Shown here one piece after another: positions 1 through 8,254 of a stretch of 64,000 nucleotides of DNA (positions within the stretch are counted from its first letter, which is position 1; each line of letters begins with the position of its first letter). A program made the translations under genes and the position numbers. Where the stretch lies: NCBI GenBank assembly GCA_947066815.1, contig CAMSZT010000002.1:62001-126000 (forward strand). The letters run 5' to 3'. Under the pieces are notes generated by a model. It worked only from the letters and a program-made list of their open reading frames with translations. It had not been told where the DNA came from and searched no databases. This stretch comes from an uncultured Lachnotalea sp. (lineage in GTDB: Bacteria; Bacillota; Clostridia; Lachnospirales; Lachnospiraceae).

Positions 1-730
1 CGTCGATCATCCGGTAATTGACCCGGTACTGCTGATCCAGTCTGGAGATCATGACGGACTCGTTGACCGACTGATCCTCCCTGCCGATGAGATAGCGGTA
101 AAAATCCACGTCGATATAATAGATGGTGTGGACATAAGGCATGGGCTGGAACACGAACAGGTTGTCCACGTAGAAGGTGTGCTCCGGAAGCTTCAGGCCG
201 CAGACGCGGAGCACGTTGGTCCGGTAGATGACCGAATGCATCAGGATATAGGTGGTGGGCGGCAGAGGCTTCACGTCGTCCCAGGTAAAATAGGTGTCCG
301 TGGGGAAATACTTCCGGTAGTGCATGATCTTCTTATGGGAAGCCCCCTGCTTTTCATAGACGTAGTTGGAGAGCAGCAGGTCCGGCAGACGGTCTTCGCG
401 TGCGGCGGTGCGCAGGAAATCTAAAATGCTCCGGTAAGCGTCCGCGTCCACCCAGTCGTCGCTGTCCACCACTTTGAAAAAGAGGCCGGAAGCATGGGCG
501 AGCCCCGTGTTGACGGCGCCGCCGTGGCCGGCGTTCTCCTGGTGGATAGCCCGGATCATATCAGGATGCTCTGCCGCCAGCCGGTCGGCGATCGCGGCGG
601 TACCGTCCTTCGATCCGTCGTCGACGATCAGGATCTCAACCTGGCTGCCGCCCGGAAGGAGGGAGGCGATGCAGTGTTCCATATAGTCCTGCGAGTTATA
701 GCAGGGAACCACGATTGATAGTAATTTCAT
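1..730 (-). CDS. Glycosyltransferase family 2, partial (C-terminus off left edge)
   Basis: The complement strand opens with ATG at 730 behind an AGGAG box and reads through the left edge with no stop, giving about 243 codons. The protein begins MKLLSIVVPCYNSQDYMEHC, then has the nucleotide-binding aspartates VEILIVDDGSKDGT, an ENAGHGGAVNTGL stretch and the metal-binding VDSDDWVD. This is the GT-A fold of GT2 enzymes, which move a sugar from a nucleotide-sugar donor to a glycan or lipid acceptor at the inner membrane face. The acceptor cannot be told. The missing part lies outside the window, so membrane segments cannot be judged. It diverges from aspS and has its own promoter. Confidence 0.9.
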   Translation of the reverse strand, partial: MKLLSIVVPCYNSQDYMEHCIASLLPGGSQVEILIVDDGSKDGTAAIADRLAAEHPDMIRAIHQENAGHGGAVNTGLAHASGLFFKVVDSDDWVDADAYRSILDFLRTAAREDRLPDLLLSNYVYEKQGASHKKIMHYRKYFPTDTYFTWDDVKPLPPTTYILMHSVIYRTNVLRVCGLKLPEHTFYVDNLFVFQPMPYVHTIYYIDVDFYRYLIGREDQSVNESVMISRLDQQYRVNYRMID

Positions 731-777
731 GAAGTATGCTCCTTAGAGAACGAGTTTTGTATGTCACTCTGAGGTTT

Positions 778-806
778 AGTATACTCCCTTTTTTTAAAAG
801 TTGCAA
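778..806 (-). promoter_or_regulatory. Sigma-A promoter for the glycosyltransferase
   Basis: On the complement strand a TTGCAA -35 box (801-806) and a TATACT -10 box (778-783) are separated by exactly 17 bases. Transcription would start near 771 and run into the GT2 gene. Confidence 0.7.
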
Positions 807-918
807 CGGGGCCCGGAGAGAGAATTTTTCGTCTGCAGGGCGGACCGTGATAGTTTTCGGGGAAATTGTGCATAATGGGACAGAGGAAAAAACGTCAAAA
901 CTCAGGAAAATTTGAGAA

Positions 919-947
919 TTGACAAACGAAGCTTCCTATTATAAAAT
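919..947 (+). promoter_or_regulatory. Promoter of the T-box/aspS transcript
   Basis: TTGACA at 919-924 and TAAAAT at 942-947 with a 17-base spacer. It sits just before the T-box leader. The region 807-918 between the two divergent promoters shows nothing else I can name. Confidence 0.75.
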
Positions 948-959
948 ACGGTAATATAA

Positions 960-1225
960 GAAAAAGGCGATGACAAAGAGAAGTAGTGCGAAAGATCGCT
1001 CCCAGTGAGCGGGGGACAGTGGGAACCCTGCAGAATGAGTCCGCATGAATAACACTTTCGAGCTGCAATCTGAACCCCGCAGGAGACGGGCAGTAGGTGC
1101 GACGCAGGCCGGGCGTTAACCGACAAGCCATGAGGGGACTGCTTTCGGGCAGTAAATCAGGTGGTACCGCGGACAGAGAGCTGTTCGTCCTGAAAGAGAT
1201 TTTGAGGACGGACGGCTCTGTTTTT
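960..1225 (+). promoter_or_regulatory. T-box riboswitch leader of aspS, specifier read as AAC (Asn)
   Basis: The canonical T-box sequence AGGTGGTACCGCGG lies at 1159-1172 and would form the antiterminator bulge. It is followed by a terminator with arms at 1177-1191 and 1206-1219 and a T5 run at 1221-1225. Stem I begins near 966 (GATGACAAAGAGAAGTAGTG). The specifier region GAAT-AAC-ACTTTCGAG puts AAC at 1051-1053, in the place where trp T-boxes carry TGG, with the usual purine after the triplet. That would sense uncharged tRNA-Asn, not tRNA-Asp. The alignment was done by eye, so the triplet is the least certain part. The T-box itself is secure. Confidence 0.9.
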
Positions 1226-1255
1226 ACATTTTATCTCGGAAAGGAGAAGACGACG

Positions 1256-3001
1256 ATGTCAGATATTTACCGCAGCAAGACCATGGATCAGATGGGAGAG
1301 GGGGATGTGGGAAAGGAGCTTCGGATCGCCGGATGGGTGGAAAATATCCGGGACCATGGCGGCGTGTCCTTCCTCGACCTGCGCGACATGTACGGGGTCA
1401 TGCAGGTGGTGTTCCGGGATACGGAGCTTTTGAGGGGGATCCGCAAGGAGGAATGCATCCGTGTGGAGGGCCTGGTGGAGCACAGGAGTGAGGAAACCTA
1501 CAATCCCAAGATCCCCACGGGGACCATTGAGCTGGAGGCCCATAAGGTCGATATCCTCGGGAAGGTCTACCGGGATCTGCCCTTTGAGGTGGCGGCCTCC
1601 AAGGAGATCCGGGAGGATGTCCGTCTGAAATACCGTTATCTGGACCTCCGGAACCATAAAGTGAAGGAGAATATCATTTTCCGCTCCAGAGTGATCAACT
1701 ATTTAAGGGAAAAGATGACGGATATGGGATTTCTGGAGATCCAGACACCGATCCTCTGTGCCTCTTCCCCGGAGGGCGCCAGGGATTACATCGTCCCCTC
1801 CAGAAAGTACAAAGGGAAATTTTACGCCCTGCCCCAGGCTCCCCAGCAGTATAAGCAGCTCCTCATGGCTTCCGGATTTGACAAGTATTTCCAGATCGCT
1901 CCCTGTTTCCGGGACGAGGACGCCCGGGCGGACCGCTCGCCGGGAGAGTTCTATCAGCTTGATTTTGAGATGAGCTTCGCCACAGAGGAGGATGTGTTCC
2001 GTGTCGGCGAGGAGGTGCTCACTGACACCTTTAAAAAATTTGCGCCGGAGGGCTTCTCCGTCACGGAAGCGCCCTACCCGGTTTTCAGCTACAAAGAGGC
2101 TATGATGCAGTTCGGAACGGATAAGCCGGATCTGCGCAATCCCCTGCGCATTCTCGACGTGACGGAATTTTTTCAGAACTGTACCTTTAAGCCCTTCCTC
2201 AAAAAGACGGTGCGGGCCATCAAGGTCCACGCGGATCTCTCCAAGGGATTTCATGAGAAGCTGCTTAAATTTGCTCAGTCCATCGGCATGGGAGGACTCG
2301 GCTTCCTGGAGGTGCAGGAGGATCGTTCCTACAAAGGCCCCATTGATAAGTTTATCCCCGACGAGAGGAAGGGAGAATTGGCAGAGCTTGCCGGACTTTC
2401 CGGCGGCGACGTGATCTTCTTCATCGCCGACAGCGAGGAGCGGGCTTCCAGATATGCGGGGCAGATCCGAAACGAACTGGGCGAACGCCTTGGCCTGATC
2501 GAGAAGAACGCCTACCGGTTCTGCTATATCAATGACTTCCCCATGTATGAGCTGGACGAGGAGACGAAAAAGATCGGATTCACCCACAATCCCTTCTCCA
2601 TGCCGCAGGGCGGGCTGGAAGCGCTGAACACGAAGGATCCGCTGGAGGTCCTGGCCTACCAGTATGACATTGTCTGCAACGGCGTGGAGCTTTCCTCCGG
2701 TGCGGTGAGGAACCACGACATGGACATCATGGAGAAGGCTTTTGAGATCGCAGGCTATGACAAGGAGGTTCTGGAAAGCAAGTTCGGTGCCCTCTACCAT
2801 GCCTTCCAGTTCGGCGCTCCGCCCCATGCGGGTATGGCCCCCGGCGTGGACCGGATGATCATGCTGCTCCGAAATGAGGAGAACATCCGGGAGGTCATCG
2901 CCTTCCCCATGAGCGGGACGGCTCAGGATCTCATGTGCAGCGCTCCGAACGAGGTGACGGAGCAGCAGCTTCGGGAAGTGCATATCAAGGTGAGAGATTA
3001 A
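1256..3001 (+). CDS. aspS: Aspartyl-tRNA synthetase, bacterial type, probably non-discriminating
   Basis: 581 residues, normal for bacterial AspRS. It charges tRNA-Asp and, if non-discriminating, mischarges tRNA-Asn for later amidation by GatCAB. The N-terminal OB-fold anticodon domain (1-105) is followed by the class II core with motif 2 FRDEDARADR (about 218-227), a GAD insertion and motif 3 GVDRMIMLL with Arg533. The anticodon-domain sequence IRDHGG has His34 where tRNA-Asp-specific enzymes usually have Leu; His here is the mark reported for non-discriminating enzymes such as that of Pseudomonas aeruginosa. The ATG at 1256 is chosen because AAAGGAG precedes it; the longer frame from 1097 would translate the T-box terminator. 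The T-box controls it. Confidence 0.95.
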   Translation: MSDIYRSKTMDQMGEGDVGKELRIAGWVENIRDHGGVSFLDLRDMYGVMQVVFRDTELLRGIRKEECIRVEGLVEHRSEETYNPKIPTGTIELEAHKVDILGKVYRDLPFEVAASKEIREDVRLKYRYLDLRNHKVKENIIFRSRVINYLREKMTDMGFLEIQTPILCASSPEGARDYIVPSRKYKGKFYALPQAPQQYKQLLMASGFDKYFQIAPCFRDEDARADRSPGEFYQLDFEMSFATEEDVFRVGEEVLTDTFKKFAPEGFSVTEAPYPVFSYKEAMMQFGTDKPDLRNPLRILDVTEFFQNCTFKPFLKKTVRAIKVHADLSKGFHEKLLKFAQSIGMGGLGFLEVQEDRSYKGPIDKFIPDERKGELAELAGLSGGDVIFFIADSEERASRYAGQIRNELGERLGLIEKNAYRFCYINDFPMYELDEETKKIGFTHNPFSMPQGGLEALNTKDPLEVLAYQYDIVCNGVELSSGAVRNHDMDIMEKAFEIAGYDKEVLESKFGALYHAFQFGAPPHAGMAPGVDRMIMLLRNEENIREVIAFPMSGTAQDLMCSAPNEVTEQQLREVHIKVRD

Positions 3002-3014
3002 AAGGTGAGGGATT

Positions 3015-3047
3015 AAAAAAGAAGGGACGGTCTCGGACCGTCCCTTC
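3015..3047 (-). terminator. Rho-independent terminator of bioY
   Basis: An 11-bp stem (3021-3031 with 3037-3047) around a 5-base loop. Read on the complement strand it is followed by a T6 run (complement of 3015-3020), so it ends the bioY transcript. It may also stop aspS on the plus strand, but there no T-run follows. Confidence 0.8.
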
Positions 3048-3076
3048 CTGTAGGGATCATGAAAAGATCCGGAGGG

Positions 3077-3646
3077 TTACCGGTTTTTCACCTGGTTTAC
3101 CCCGTGACGGAGGGCAGGGCCCACGATCACGGAGATGATGATCTTGGCGGCGTCGCCGGGCAGGTAGGGGATGACTCCGGCCATGAGCCCGGCGCCGAAG
3201 GACAGTCCCATCTGAAAGCAGAGCCAGACAGTGCCGAAGAGGTAGCAGACAGCGGTTCCTAGGATCATACCGGCAATATGAAAATAGTACTTTTTCGGAA
3301 ACCGGTCAATGAAGAAGCCGGCGACGACAGCCATAAAGATAAATCCGATCAGATAACCTCCCGTAGGTCCGGCCAGTTTCGCCGGGCCTCCGGTGAACCC
3401 GGAAAATACGGGAAGGCCTGCCAGTCCCAGAAGGAGGTAGATCAGGTAGCTTAAGATCCCGGCCCTCATGCCCAGCACATAAAGGGTAAGGTAGACGGCC
3501 AGATTTGTGAAAGAGATCGGCACGGGGCTTATGGGGAGGGGGACTGCCAGGGGACCCAGGATGCAGGTGACGGCAGTCATGACGCCGACCAGGGTCATGG
3601 TGATCAGAGGAAGCTTTGAAGATTTTACCGATGCGTTTTTTTCCAT
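3077..3646 (-). CDS. bioY: Biotin transporter BioY (ECF S-component)
   Basis: 189 residues, usual BioY size, nearly all hydrophobic with about six membrane segments. Diagnostic stretches are PLPISPVPISFTNLAVYL near the start and GGPAKLAGPTGGYLIGF in the middle, the biotin-binding region of BioY. It imports biotin, alone or with a shared ECF energising module; no ecfA/ecfT gene is nearby. I start at ATG 3646, preceded by AGGAG; an upstream in-frame extension to 3814 would run through the promoter. It is monocistronic, with its own BirA-like operator and terminator, so repression by biotin-loaded BirA is likely. Confidence 0.93.
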   Translation of the reverse strand: MEKNASVKSSKLPLITMTLVGVMTAVTCILGPLAVPLPISPVPISFTNLAVYLTLYVLGMRAGILSYLIYLLLGLAGLPVFSGFTGGPAKLAGPTGGYLIGFIFMAVVAGFFIDRFPKKYYFHIAGMILGTAVCYLFGTVWLCFQMGLSFGAGLMAGVIPYLPGDAAKIIISVIVGPALRHGVNQVKNR

Positions 3647-3665
3647 TTGTGCAGGCTCCTTTTTG

Positions 3666-3747
3666 TTGTAAACTAGAAATAAAAAACTGTTGATATTATA
3701 AAAGATAATGGACTGATTGTCAACTTTAAAAATAAAATAGTTTACAA
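3666..3747 (-). promoter_or_regulatory. bioY: bioY promoter with BirA-like operator
   Basis: On the complement strand there is a perfect TTGACA (3718-3723), 17-base spacer, TATAAT (3695-3700). Overlapping the -35 box is TTGTAAAC-N15-GTTGACAA (3717-3747), close to the Firmicute BirA consensus TTGTTAAC-N14/16-GTTAACAA. A second perfectly matching half-site, TTGTAAACTA at 3666-3675, mirrors TAGTTTACAA at 3738-3747, so the promoter is bracketed by a widely spaced 10-bp inverted repeat. Assignment to BirA rests on the motif and on the target gene. Confidence 0.75.
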
Positions 3748-3807
3748 ATTGGGGCTGACATCGCTGCAGCATTCCTGCGGGATCCGGCTCCCACCGGATT
3801 CTGGTGA

Positions 3808-3874
3808 TTGCCAATCCATTCTTCGTATGATATACTTGTAGTATATGAAATCATCCGTTTCATATATGAAACGG
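3808..3874 (+). promoter_or_regulatory. Promoter plus perfect 20-bp palindromic operator before the isomerase gene
   Basis: TTGCCA (3808-3813), 17 bases, TATACT (3831-3836). From about +12 downstream lies CCGTTTCATATATGAAACGG (3855-3874), a perfect 20-base palindrome. Its place, just past the start point, is that of a repressor roadblock. The regulator is not identified. Confidence 0.7.
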
Positions 3875-3929
3875 GAGAGGGCCCTGCTCCGGCAGGATCC
3901 ATCGATCAAAAGGAAAGGAAGGTATTTTT

Positions 3930-5360
3930 ATGGCAAACAGGAAACCACTTTTGGGTATCATGGGGCTGTCCGACGGCGATCCCGTCGTCCATGAGAAGAG
4001 CAAGGACGTGGTACAGCATCAGCTCGACGTGATCAAGGCGGCGCTGGAGAAGGACGGCCGGGTGGACGTGGTCGTGGCGGACAATCTGGTGAACTCCGTG
4101 GCTTCGGCCAGGGCCGAGGCGGAGAAGCTGAAAGCGAAGGGCGTGGACGGGACGATCTTTTCCTACGGCGTGTTCGCATGGCCCAACTTCTCGGCCATCG
4201 CGGCGAAATACGGCCAGGGTCCGTTCCTTCTGGCTGCTCAGCTGAATCCGGATTGGCCCGGCATGGTGGCCATGCTGGCGGCCGGCGGCGCGCTGAACCA
4301 GCAGGGTATCACCCACTTCCGCGCTTACGGGGATTTCAACGATCCCGAGGTGCTGGGGCGGATCATCACCTTCGCAAAATGCGCCCGGGTGGTGAACGGA
4401 CTGAACGGACAGAAATACGGCCTCATCGGCGGCCGTTCCCTGGGCATGTACAGCGCCACCGTGGACATGCAGGACTGGCAGGAGAAATTCGGCGTGGACG
4501 TGGAGCATTGTGATCAGAGCGAGATCGTCCGCCTGGCCGCAGAGGTTCCCGAGGAGCAGGTGGAGAAGGCATTCAACTGGCTGACGGAGAAATGCAAGGC
4601 CATCGAGTACGACGGACAGAAGCTGACGCCGGAGAAATTAAAGACCCAGATCCGCCATTACGAGGCCATCAAGAAGATCCAGAAGGACAATGAATTCGAC
4701 TTTGTCGGCGTGAAATGCCATTACGACATGAGCTGCCATTACTGTACGGAATGTATCGCGGCCGCGTTCATGAACGATCCCTACGACTGGGACGGCGCCA
4801 AGGAGCCGGTGGTCTACGCCTGCGAGGCGGATTCCGACGCGGCCCTGACTATGCAGATGCTCAAGCTTCTGACGGGAGATCCGGTGGTGTTCATGGATGT
4901 CCGTCACTGGGACGAGGAGAATCAGGTGCTGGAATTCTGCAACTGCGGTTCCGAATCCACCTGGTACGCGGCGAAGAGCGACGATCCCGACGAGAATCTG
5001 AAGAACGTGACCCTGTATCCCTGCCTGGACATTTACGCGGGAGGCGGCTGCCACGTGAATTGCCAGACGGCTCCGGGGCTCTGCACCATCGCAAGGCTCT
5101 GCCGTTCCATGGACGAGGACGGAAAGCGCAGATACCGCATGGTCATGTTCACGGCGGAGCTGGTCTCCATGCCCAAGGAGCGGGAGGAGCTGACCAACAA
5201 GGAATGGCCCCACAACTTTGCGAAGCTGCACTTTGACTACAAGGTGTTCCTGGACAACTTTGACGCCAACCATGCCCATGCCGTTTACGGCGACCACATC
5301 GAGGAGCTGAAGACCATCTGCAAGATGATGAAGATCGACGTGGAAGTGCTGGGCGAGTGA
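3930..5360 (+). CDS. L-fucose/L-arabinose isomerase-like protein
   Basis: 476 residues, shorter than classical FucI (about 590) and typical of the FucI-like group found in Firmicutes. Such enzymes interconvert an aldose and a ketose using a bound metal. The central part carries CHYDMSCHYC and then ACEADSDAALTMQML and VVFMDVRHWDE, whose Glu and Asp residues match the metal ligands of the FucI family. Start ATG 3930 follows AAAGGAAGG. It stands alone: no kinase, aldolase or transporter for a deoxy-sugar is adjacent, so the substrate is unknown. A 20-bp palindrome in its leader suggests control by a dedicated repressor. There is an unusual number of cysteines (at least ten). Confidence 0.8.
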   Translation: MANRKPLLGIMGLSDGDPVVHEKSKDVVQHQLDVIKAALEKDGRVDVVVADNLVNSVASARAEAEKLKAKGVDGTIFSYGVFAWPNFSAIAAKYGQGPFLLAAQLNPDWPGMVAMLAAGGALNQQGITHFRAYGDFNDPEVLGRIITFAKCARVVNGLNGQKYGLIGGRSLGMYSATVDMQDWQEKFGVDVEHCDQSEIVRLAAEVPEEQVEKAFNWLTEKCKAIEYDGQKLTPEKLKTQIRHYEAIKKIQKDNEFDFVGVKCHYDMSCHYCTECIAAAFMNDPYDWDGAKEPVVYACEADSDAALTMQMLKLLTGDPVVFMDVRHWDEENQVLEFCNCGSESTWYAAKSDDPDENLKNVTLYPCLDIYAGGGCHVNCQTAPGLCTIARLCRSMDEDGKRRYRMVMFTAELVSMPKEREELTNKEWPHNFAKLHFDYKVFLDNFDANHAHAVYGDHIEELKTICKMMKIDVEVLGE

Positions 5361-5466
5361 GGATCTGAGGACACAGCCCCCGCTTGAGACAGCGCTGAGT
5401 TTCTATATGGATTTAATATAGACAGGAAGAAAAGCGTTTTTTAGCCGGAACCTTTCATTACTAAAA

Positions 5467-5685
5467 AACAGGTCATTGCGAAACCGAAAAACATGGGAGG
5501 GATTCTGGCGATTGCATCCAGGAAAAGCCCTCTGCGCCATGAAGATGAGACCATAGAAAACCGGAGGGTCCATACCCGAGGGTTTTCTGTGCTTATGGGC
5601 TCATTGGAACGTTTGGCGCTGCAGGCTTTGGATGGATCGATCGTCAGAATCCGCTCTGTAATTTTGGATTTCGCAATGACCTGTT
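5467..5685. mobile_element. MITE-like hairpin element, copy A
   Basis: 219 bases bounded by a perfect 17-bp terminal inverted repeat (5467-5483 and 5669-5685, core CAGGTCATTGCGAAA). The interior is also largely self-complementary, for example 5500-5513 with 5639-5652. A second copy with roughly four in five bases identical lies at 45262-45481. It carries no transposase. Flanks hold similar A/T-rich strings (ATTACTAAAAA and ATTAAAAA) that may be a worn target duplication. The rest of 5361-5812 holds no gene that I can support. Confidence 0.75.
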
Positions 5686-5812
5686 ATTAAAAATATGAAA
5701 GGGACCGGTTTTTTTGTCATATCCGCAAACATTAAAATTATGGAAACTCAGGGAATCCGTCCTTGTATCCTCCGCTTTTAAATGATAGAATGAAAGCAAG
5801 GAGGATGTGCCA

Positions 5813-8254
5813 ATGAACGAGAAATTATACGAATTGATGGACTGGCCGGAGATCGAGGCCCTTGTCTACTCGGAGTGCCAGGAGCCGGCGTCGGTCCTCG
5901 GCCCGCACCTGACGGACGACGGAGTTTTGATCCAGGCGTTCCTGCCGACGGCGGCGGCCGTCTCGGTGGTGACGGAAAAGAGCGGGAAGCGGTATGAGAT
6001 GGAGCTGGCCGACGAAGCTGGATTTTTTGCGGCGCTGATTCCGGGGAAGCGGATCCCCTCTTACGTGTTCGAGGTGACCTGGGACAGCGGCGAGGTTCAG
6101 ACTCTTCACGATCCTTACAGTTTTTCTTCCATATATAAAGAGGAAGATATCAAACGGTTTGACGCCGGGATCTATTATGAGATCTATGAAAAAATGGGAG
6201 CGCATCCGAAAACCCAGAAGGGTGTGCCCGGCGTGGTCTTTTCCGTGTGGGCGCCCAACGCCATGCGGGTCAGCGTGGTGGGGGATTTCAACCTCTGGGA
6301 CGGCAGGCGCCACCAGATGCAGCGGATCTCCGATTCCGGCATTTACGAGCTGTTCATCCCGGAGCTCCCCGTCGGGACGCTCTACAAATACGAGGTGAAA
6401 TTCCGGGGCGGAAGTCCCAGCCTGAAGGCGGACCCTTATGCCAACTATGCGGAGCTCCGTCCGGCGACGGCTTCCATCGTCTATGACCTGGAGGGCTACG
6501 CCTGGCAGGACAAAGAGTGGATGGACGGGCAGAAGGCCCAGGCGGAGAAGGGCCGCCCCGCCCCCATGAATATCTACGAGGTGCATCTTGGATCCTGGAA
6601 GAAGCCGGAGGCAGTAGAACAGGAAGGAGAAGCCGCGGAAGAGGCAAAGGAGACCGCAGCGGAGAACCCGGAGGCCGTGGAACCGGCAGAAGAGACCGGA
6701 GCAGCGGCGGAGGAAAAAGCCCCGGAGCCGGAGCGGGAATTTTTCAATTACCGGGAAATCGCGCCGGAGCTGGCGGCCTACGCGAAGGAGATGGGCTATA
6801 CTCACGTGGAGCTGATGCCGGTGATGGAGCATCCCTTCGACGGCTCCTGGGGTTACCAGGTGACCGGGTATTACGCACCCACCAGCCGCTATGGGACGCC
6901 GGACGATTTCCGGTTCTTCGTGGAGACCATGCACCGGGCGGGGATCGGCGTGATCCTGGACTGGGTTCCGGCCCATTTCCCCAGGGACGCCTTCGGGCTG
7001 GCGGACTTTGACGGGACGGGGCTCTACGAGCACAAGGACCCGAGAAAGGGCGCCCATCCCCATTGGGGCACCCTGATCTTCAACTACGGAAGGCCTCAGG
7101 TGTCCAACTTCCTCATCGCCAACGCCCTCTTCTGGGCCCAGGAATACCACGCCGACGGGATCCGCATGGATGCGGTGGCCTCCATGTTGTATCTGGATTA
7201 CGGGAAAAATGACGGGGAGTGGATCCCCAACCTCTACGGCGGCAATGAAAACCTGGAGGCCCTGGAGCTCTTAAAGCACCTGAACTCCATTTTCAAGAAG
7301 AAAAAGCTGCCGACCCTGCTGATCGCCGAGGAATCCACGGCCTGGCCCAGGATCACGGGGGACGTGGAGGACGGCGCGGTCGGTTTCGATTATAAGTGGA
7401 ACATGGGCTGGATGAATGACTTCCTGGGCTACATGCAGTGCGACCCCCTGTACCGGACCTACCACTACGGCGAGCTGACCTTCAGCATGGTCTATGCCTA
7501 CAGCGAGCGGTTCATCTTGGTGCTGTCCCACGACGAGGTGGTCCACGGGAAGGGCTCCATGGTGGGGAAGATGCCGGGGGAGACCTTTGAACTGAAATTT
7601 GCCAACCTCCGGGCTGCCTACGGCTTCATGATGACCCATCCCGGAAAGAAGCTCCTGTTCATGGGGCAGGAATTCGGGCAGATGGACGAGTGGAATGAGA
7701 AGGAAGGGCTCCAGTGGTGCCTGTTAAATTACGACATCCACAGAGAGCTCCATGACTATGTGAAAGCGTTGAACCGCCTGTATCTGGAAAGCCCCGCCCT
7801 CTGGGCGCTGGATGACGACCCGGAGGGCTTTGAATGGATCGACTGCACCAATGGCGAGGAGAACATTGTCGTGTTCCTGCGGAAGAGCGGGAAGAAGGCG
7901 GAAACCCTCCTGGTGGTCTGCAATTTTGTCCCCGTGGCTCATGACTCCTACCGGGTCGGAGTGCCCTATGCGGGGAAATACAAGGAGATCTTCAACAGCG
8001 ACGAGGTGCGTTACGGCGGGAGCGGCGTGACCAATCCGAGGGTGAAACAGTCCGTGGCGGTGGAATGTGACGAGCGGGAGCAGTCCATTTCCATCAAGGT
8101 GGCGCCCCTCGGCGTCCAGGTGTTCCAGTACATTCCCGTGGTGGAACAGGTGAAGGGCAACGCTGCGGCGAAGAAAAAAGCCCATGCAAAGACTTCCAGG
8201 GGCAAGAGCGCCGGAGTGGAAAAAGTAAAGAAAGCGATGATGGAGGAATCGTAA
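5813..8254 (+). CDS. glgB: 1,4-alpha-glucan branching enzyme with acidic insert and basic tail
   Basis: 813 residues; the usual GlgB is 630-730. It forms alpha-1,6 branches in glycogen by cutting and re-joining alpha-1,4 chains. A CBM48/N-domain (about 130-225) precedes the GH13 barrel with nucleophile Asp453 (DGIRMDAV), acid Glu506 (LLIAEES) and stabiliser Asp574 (LSHDEVVHGKGS). Two oddities: residues 265-308 form a Glu/Ala-rich stretch between the first barrel strand (IYEVHLGSW) and REFFNYREIAPEL, and the last 35 residues are Lys/Ala-rich. ATG 5813 is chosen because AAGGAGG lies 8 bases upstream; GTG 5807 is too close. No other glg gene is adjacent. It abuts the MscS gene. Confidence 0.95.
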   Translation: MNEKLYELMDWPEIEALVYSECQEPASVLGPHLTDDGVLIQAFLPTAAAVSVVTEKSGKRYEMELADEAGFFAALIPGKRIPSYVFEVTWDSGEVQTLHDPYSFSSIYKEEDIKRFDAGIYYEIYEKMGAHPKTQKGVPGVVFSVWAPNAMRVSVVGDFNLWDGRRHQMQRISDSGIYELFIPELPVGTLYKYEVKFRGGSPSLKADPYANYAELRPATASIVYDLEGYAWQDKEWMDGQKAQAEKGRPAPMNIYEVHLGSWKKPEAVEQEGEAAEEAKETAAENPEAVEPAEETGAAAEEKAPEPEREFFNYREIAPELAAYAKEMGYTHVELMPVMEHPFDGSWGYQVTGYYAPTSRYGTPDDFRFFVETMHRAGIGVILDWVPAHFPRDAFGLADFDGTGLYEHKDPRKGAHPHWGTLIFNYGRPQVSNFLIANALFWAQEYHADGIRMDAVASMLYLDYGKNDGEWIPNLYGGNENLEALELLKHLNSIFKKKKLPTLLIAEESTAWPRITGDVEDGAVGFDYKWNMGWMNDFLGYMQCDPLYRTYHYGELTFSMVYAYSERFILVLSHDEVVHGKGSMVGKMPGETFELKFANLRAAYGFMMTHPGKKLLFMGQEFGQMDEWNEKEGLQWCLLNYDIHRELHDYVKALNRLYLESPALWALDDDPEGFEWIDCTNGEENIVVFLRKSGKKAETLLVVCNFVPVAHDSYRVGVPYAGKYKEIFNSDEVRYGGSGVTNPRVKQSVAVECDEREQSISIKVAPLGVQVFQYIPVVEQVKGNAAAKKKAHAKTSRGKSAGVEKVKKAMMEES

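Noticed and set aside
1097-1255. A 53-residue N-terminal extension of AspRS
   Set aside because: The stretch is the T-box antiterminator and terminator; AAAGGAG and the conserved N-terminus place the start at 1256.
3748-3807. A riboswitch between bioY and the isomerase gene
   Set aside because: Only a GGATCCGGCTCCCACCGGATTC hairpin-like string is present; no known aptamer core could be matched.
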